Positions 60,406-64,000 of a stretch of 64,000 bases of DNA are shown in pieces. Each line of letters begins with the position of its first letter. Position 1 is the stretch's first letter. Made by a program: the position numbers and the translations under genes. Source of the DNA: Parafrankia discariae (GTDB taxonomy: Bacteria; Actinomycetota; Actinomycetes; Frankiales; Frankiaceae); assembly GCF_000373365.1 (NCBI RefSeq), contig NZ_KB891230.1, positions 279,975-343,974 of the forward strand, written 5' to 3'. The notes beneath the pieces are model-generated. The model made no database searches, was not told where the DNA came from, and saw only the letters and a program-made list of their open reading frames with translations.

Positions 60406-61118
60406 GCCGCCAGGGCACCGGGGGCCGCTGGCGGGCGGTGTCACGTCACAGGATTCGGAGCCGTCTGCTCGTGCGCCGGACGGCTCACCCACCGCCTCCG
60501 TCGCCGTGCTGACCGACCTGCGGCCCAGCGGGTCGAACAACTCGGCGGCGTCAGCAACGGGGGCGAGTGAACAATGTCGGTCCGTACCCATTCGACCCGA
60601 GCGGCCCGAAAAGGAACGTCAAGCCGACCAGGGCCCTCGATCGGGCCTGTAAGAACGTAGCCTGGAGCAGCTAGGACTCTAGGACTCTAGGACTCTAGGG
60701 CTATGGTCGGCCCCGTGATGTTTGGATAGCGGTTCGCATTGTGGACGGTTTTGTCCACGAGCTGGTTCGGCTGCTTGCTGATCTGTGGTCAGCTGCGCTG
60801 TTGGCCGCGATGTCGCAGGGGGGCGCCCCCCGGGCCCCCGGGTGTCAGGCCGCGCCTGACCTGGCCGGCGGCGATCGACCTCGACCGCGACCGCGGCGGC
60901 TCCCGGGACCGATATCCGCCTATTTCGTTGGGCCGTCCAGTATGCCGTCGGCCCTATCCGCTGTTTCTTGCCGAGTGCCCGGATTCCCTGGCCTGACAGG
61001 AGAAATCGGCCCGGCTGGTCTTTTCAAGATGTGGTCCGGTGCGGGCCGTCGTACCTTCGGAGTTGAAGTTCGCCAGCTTCGCGAATTCCGCGCCCGGCCG
61101 AAAATGGGGGACATGACC
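60406..61118. other. intergenic region after the ABC operon
   Basis: About 710 bp without a convincing gene. It holds the TAGGACTC repeats (60672-60699) and a TTGTCCACG DnaA-box-like sequence near 60752. Confidence 0.4.
60672..60699 (+). repeat. three 8-bp TAGGACTC repeats
   Basis: TAGGACTC three times in tandem, then TAGG. Together with the preceding C this creates four CTAG tetramers in 28 bp, unusual in such a GC-rich genome. Confidence 0.8.
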
Positions 61119-61364
61119 ATGACGCAGACCAGTAGAGACCACGCGGTCGTTGACTGGACGGATCTGGGTAAGGATCTATGGTCTTACCTGACGAGTAGAG
61201 GCGCGGCGATCAACTACCAGTTCGTCGACATGCTCGTCGAGGTACCGCGGGACACCGGGCCCGACGCTCCGCGCGCGACCTGGCGGCTGCATGGCACGCT
61301 GCGGATCGTCACCTCGGATAACGACTCGGGCGGCAACGCAGGAAACGGCGCCGCGCACTCGTGA
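61119..61364 (+). CDS. Small protein of unknown function
   Basis: 81 residues, MTQTSRDHAVVDWTDLGKDL and onward. A predicted helix (TDLGKDLWSYLTSRGAAIN) is followed by strands (FVDMLVEVPR, ATWRLHGTLRIV), then a Gly/Asn-rich tail. I do not recognise the family. The ATG at 61119 lies 8 nt after a GGGGG run; ATGs at 61104 and 61113 are less well placed. It overlaps the next gene by GTGA, so the two are co-translated. Confidence 0.6.
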   Translation: MTQTSRDHAVVDWTDLGKDLWSYLTSRGAAINYQFVDMLVEVPRDTGPDAPRATWRLHGTLRIVTSDNDSGGNAGNGAAHS

Positions 61365-61831
61365 CAGCCCGCTTCGAGGGTGATGTCGCCTTCAGCGCCG
61401 AAGACGGTTCCGGGTCGGTCGGCGGGCGCCTGGAGGCGTCCGGTGACCGTATCCGGATCACCACTCTTCAGCCGGGCCGGCTGTGGTCGATGGCGGGGGA
61501 CCTCCTGGCCGCCCTTCCGCCCGGCGCGCTGCCGGCCACCGTCCCCACCGGGCGTACCGCCCTGCGCGGGCTCGCCGACCTCCTCGCCGCCGAAGGCATG
61601 ACGGTCGAGCTCGACGGCTCGGCCGGCCCGCTCGTCACCATCGGGGCCGACGCCGATTCTCGTATCGGCGGCCTGGCTCTGGGGAGCCGCCGGGTGGAGC
61701 CCGGCATCTCCGGGGTCCTGCCCGGTCTTACGGATGCGGTGAGGCGGGCCGCCGCGGCGGGATTCGCGGCGTCCGCCGCCGTCGTGGCCGGGTTCGCGGT
61801 GCGCGGATGGATCCGTCGCCGGCACGGCTGA
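61361..61831 (+). CDS. Protein of unknown function with a C-terminal membrane helix
   Basis: 156 residues. The first ~115 look like an alternating strand/helix domain (FEGDVAFSAEDGSGSVGGRL, GDRIRITTLQPGRLW, GMTVELDGSAGPLVTIG). The C-terminus is hydrophobic (AGFAASAAVVAGFAVRGWI) and ends RRRHG, so it could be a tail-anchored membrane protein. Start GTG overlaps the stop of the 81-residue gene. I do not recognise the family; the coupling suggests the two proteins act together. Confidence 0.65.
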   Translation: MTARFEGDVAFSAEDGSGSVGGRLEASGDRIRITTLQPGRLWSMAGDLLAALPPGALPATVPTGRTALRGLADLLAAEGMTVELDGSAGPLVTIGADADSRIGGLALGSRRVEPGISGVLPGLTDAVRRAAAAGFAASAAVVAGFAVRGWIRRRHG

Positions 61832-61841
61832 CAACCACCGT

Positions 61842-61898
61842 CGGTATGGCCGGTGGCCATCGGTATGGCTGGTGGCCACCGGTATGGCTGGTGGCCAC
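61842..61898. repeat. three 19-bp tandem repeats
   Basis: CGGTATGGCYGGTGGCCAY occurs at 61842, 61861 and 61880; the last two are identical. It contains the palindrome TGGCCA and lies between the unknown-gene pair and the MerR-AKR gene. Confidence 0.85.
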
Positions 61899-61936
61899 CG
61901 GTTCGGCCGCGGCCGGCACGGCCCGGCTGATGGTGC

Positions 61937-61968
61937 GTCGAGATCACAAATTGTCGAGATCACAAATT
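61937..61968. repeat. 16-bp tandem duplication at the end of the MerR-AKR gene
   Basis: GTCGAGATCACAAATT is repeated head to tail; each copy contains a candidate stop codon for the minus-strand gene, and the one in the second copy (61960-61962) is used. Confidence 0.8.
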
Positions 61969-63453
61969 GACGTTGGACATGTCCGGGTAGCGCTCGCCCT
62001 GTACGGCCTCCCCGGCCCTGGTGAGGATCTCCACCTCGCCCGGTGTCAGCGTGAGGGCGGCGGCGGCGATGTTCTGTTCCAGGTAGTGGCGTCGTTTCGT
62101 TCCGGGGATTGGGACGATGTCGTCTCCCCGGTGGTGCACCCAGGCGAGCGCCACCTGTGCCGGTGTCGCGTTCCGCGCCGTCGCGATCTCCTCGATCCGG
62201 TCGACGACCGAGAGGTTGGCGGCCAGGTTCTCGGAGTTCATCCGAGGCATGCCGGCACGGAAGTCACCGGCCTCGAAATCGTCCAGGGTGCGGAAGGTTC
62301 CGGTCAGGAATCCCCGTCCCAGCGGGCTGTAGGCGACGAAGCCGATGCCGAGTTCACGCAGTGTCGGGAGGATCTCCTCCTCAGGGTGACGTGACCAGAT
62401 CGAGTACTCGGTCTGCAGCGCTGAGATCGGATGCACGGCGTGCGCCCGGCGGATCGTGGCCGGTGATGCTTCGGAGAGGCCGAGGTAGCGCACCTTTCCG
62501 GCGGCGACCAGTTCGGCCATGGCGCCGACGGTGTCCTCGATCGGCACAGTCGGGTCGACCCGGTGCTGGTAGTAGAGGTCGATGTGGTCGACCCCGAGCC
62601 GGGAAAGGGAAGCGTCGCAGGCCGAACGGACGTACTCCGGCCGGCCGTCGATGTTCCTCGCCTGGGGGTTGTCCGGGTCGCGGACGATCCCGAACTTGGT
62701 CGCGAGGGTCACCTCGTCGCGCCGGCCGGAGATGGCCCGTCCGACCAGTTTTTCGTTGGTGTGCGGTCCGTACATGTCGGCGGTGTCGAGGAAGGTGACT
62801 CCCAGGTCGAGGGCCCGCGCGATGGTGGCGAGCGATTCCGTGTCGTCGGTCGCGCCGTAGAAGTCGGACATGCCCATGCAGCCCAGGCCCTGCGCGCTGA
62901 CCTGGAGTCCCTGGGAACCGAGTGGTACCCGGCGCGGTGTGTCGTGGGACATCGGTCGCCTCGTCCTTTCCCGATAGATATCGATCTTGGTGTCGATGGC
63001 CGTGAGATGGCGGCGAACCTCGTCGAGCCGCTCGGCGACGTGCTGTCTGTGGGCGCTGAGCAGCTTGAGTCGTTCGGTCTCGTTGCCGTTGCCGGCCCGT
63101 ACCAGCGCCGCGTACCGCGCGATCTGGCGGATCGGCATGCCGGTACGGCGCAGCGCGGTGAGCGTCGCGATCCAGCGCAGGTCCCCGTCGTCGTAGCGGC
63201 GATGGCTCGACGGAGCCCGCGTCACCCGTTCGAGCATGAGGCCCACCCGCTCGTAGTACCGCAGAGTGTGCGCGCTCACGCCGCTCACCGTCGCCGCCTC
63301 GGCGATGGTGAGGCCGCTGTCCGCCGACCGGGCGACGCCGGCAGAGGGCCGTCCCACCCCGGATTCCCGGCGGCCCGACGCAGGCCCGTCCGGCGCCCGA
63401 GGCCCGTCCTCCGCCTGAGGACCGTCCTCGCTGAGCTCGTCGACCGCGGTCAT
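61960..63453 (-). CDS. MerR regulator fused to an aldo/keto reductase
   Basis: 497 residues. Residues ~45-165 are a MerR-type regulator ([20 protein letters not shown], then ERVGLMLE and a coiled-coil dimerisation helix). Residues ~175-495 are a complete aldo/keto reductase ([34 protein letters not shown] with catalytic Asp and Tyr, VTLATKFG with Lys, [10 protein letters not shown] with His, and PIPGTKR for NADPH). No stop codon separates the parts; the junction reads [19 protein letters not shown]. Elsewhere MerR and AKR are usually adjacent genes. An internal start at the Met of MSHDTP could also produce AKR alone. Confidence 0.87.
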   Translation of the reverse strand: MTAVDELSEDGPQAEDGPRAPDGPASGRRESGVGRPSAGVARSADSGLTIAEAATVSGVSAHTLRYYERVGLMLERVTRAPSSHRRYDDGDLRWIATLTALRRTGMPIRQIARYAALVRAGNGNETERLKLLSAHRQHVAERLDEVRRHLTAIDTKIDIYRERTRRPMSHDTPRRVPLGSQGLQVSAQGLGCMGMSDFYGATDDTESLATIARALDLGVTFLDTADMYGPHTNEKLVGRAISGRRDEVTLATKFGIVRDPDNPQARNIDGRPEYVRSACDASLSRLGVDHIDLYYQHRVDPTVPIEDTVGAMAELVAAGKVRYLGLSEASPATIRRAHAVHPISALQTEYSIWSRHPEEEILPTLRELGIGFVAYSPLGRGFLTGTFRTLDDFEAGDFRAGMPRMNSENLAANLSVVDRIEEIATARNATPAQVALAWVHHRGDDIVPIPGTKRRHYLEQNIAAAALTLTPGEVEILTRAGEAVQGERYPDMSNVNL

Positions 63454-63594
63454 GTCTCGAAGCTAGGACTTGGAGTGTGCTCGAAGTCAAACCCGCCCCG
63501 TCATGATCGGTCCCGTCTGCGACGTCGGGTCGGTCAGTTCGCCGCGGTCAACCCGAACGGGCCCCGGGGGCCTCTGGGGGGTTGAGGAGGGCTG

Positions 63595-64000
63595 ATGGAC
63601 GACGATGAACACGATGAGTTCCGGGCGTACTTCGCCGCCCGGCTGCCGGCCCTGCTGCGCGTCGCGTACCTGCTGACCGGCGACGCGGCCGAGGCGGAGG
63701 ACCTGGCGCAGACGGCACTGGCCCGTACCTTCGTCGCCTGGCGGAAGGTCCGGGTGTGCGACTCCCCGGACGCCTACGTGCGGCGAATCCTCGTCAACGC
63801 TCATCGGCGACGGTTCCGCGGCCGCCGGGTGGTCGAGACGCTGATGCCCATGGTGCCCGACAGGCTGGTCGGCGGGTCCGCCGGTGAGCTGGCGGCGGTG
63901 GAGGACCGGGCGGGGCTCGCGACGGCGCTGGCCGCCCTGCCGACGCGGCAGCGGGCCGTCGTGGTGCTGCGTTACTGCGAGGACCTGTCCGAGGCCCGCG
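63595..64000 (+). CDS. ECF sigma factor of the SigE family, 5' part
   Basis: The first 135 codons are visible; the gene runs past the window. Region 2 is clear (FAARLPALLRVAYLLTGDAA, EAEDLAQTALARTFVAW and YVRRILVNAHRRRFR). Region 4 starts (ALAALPTRQRAVVVLRYCED). The N-terminal pattern is that of the SigE70 group common in actinobacteria. ATG with GAGGAGG 5-6 nt upstream. Confidence 0.88.
   Translation, partial: MDDDEHDEFRAYFAARLPALLRVAYLLTGDAAEAEDLAQTALARTFVAWRKVRVCDSPDAYVRRILVNAHRRRFRGRRVVETLMPMVPDRLVGGSAGELAAVEDRAGLATALAALPTRQRAVVVLRYCEDLSEAR

Overview
The window is a replication-origin segment of a very GC-rich actinobacterium. I infer a Frankia-like (Frankiales) organism from the GC content, the abundant GTG starts, and the long low-complexity Gly/Ala/Pro/Arg tails and linkers added to otherwise conserved housekeeping proteins. 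No taxonomic search was possible. The dnaA-dnaN spacer (24608-26554) carries a DnaA-box cluster, a five-unit DnaA-trio element and an AT-rich stretch, so oriC can be placed there. Genes mostly diverge from it: rpmH, rnpA, yidD, yidC, jag, rsmG, parA and parB to the left, and dnaA, dnaN, recF, dciA, gyrB, gyrA and a DUF3566 gene to the right.

Left part (1-9600): the end of murJ, a membrane pseudokinase, an ECF sigma factor with its zinc-finger anti-sigma factor, thioredoxin reductase behind a textbook SigR-type promoter, thioredoxin with a strong terminator, and a CwlM-like amidase. From 9700 to 13990 come a parS site, a GNAT gene, parB, parA and rsmG, with a second parS lying across the rsmG stop codon inside the parA N-terminus. 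Between rsmG and jag, which are usually adjacent in actinobacteria, sit a GH92 mannosidase and a GT-C membrane glycosyltransferase.

Right of gyrA: tRNA-Ile, then five 12-bp tandem units of which three are DnaA boxes, well away from oriC. Next is a four-gene cluster (two methyltransferases, a QW-repeat cyclase-like protein, a GT4 glycosyltransferase). Accessory genes follow: ohr with tetR, a ClpP paralogue divergent from an orphan Phd antitoxin over a TGTACA-core palindrome, a secreted lipase, DedA, PII, a PEBP protein, a DLW-39 peptide, a PotD-like lipoprotein, a mycothiol-dependent enzyme and an orphan ParA ATPase.

Downstream of the orphan ParA lie 2.2 kb without a convincing gene (51984-54215). 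This stretch holds seven copies of a 30-bp AT-rich box of fixed architecture, spaced about 88 bp apart. It is the most unusual structure in the window, and a centromere-like or regulatory array is my main hypothesis. The window ends with tRNA-Ala, an OmpR-type two-component system divergent from a lipoprotein/adaptor/ABC operon, two translationally coupled genes of unknown function, a MerR-aldo/keto reductase fusion, and the start of another ECF sigma factor.
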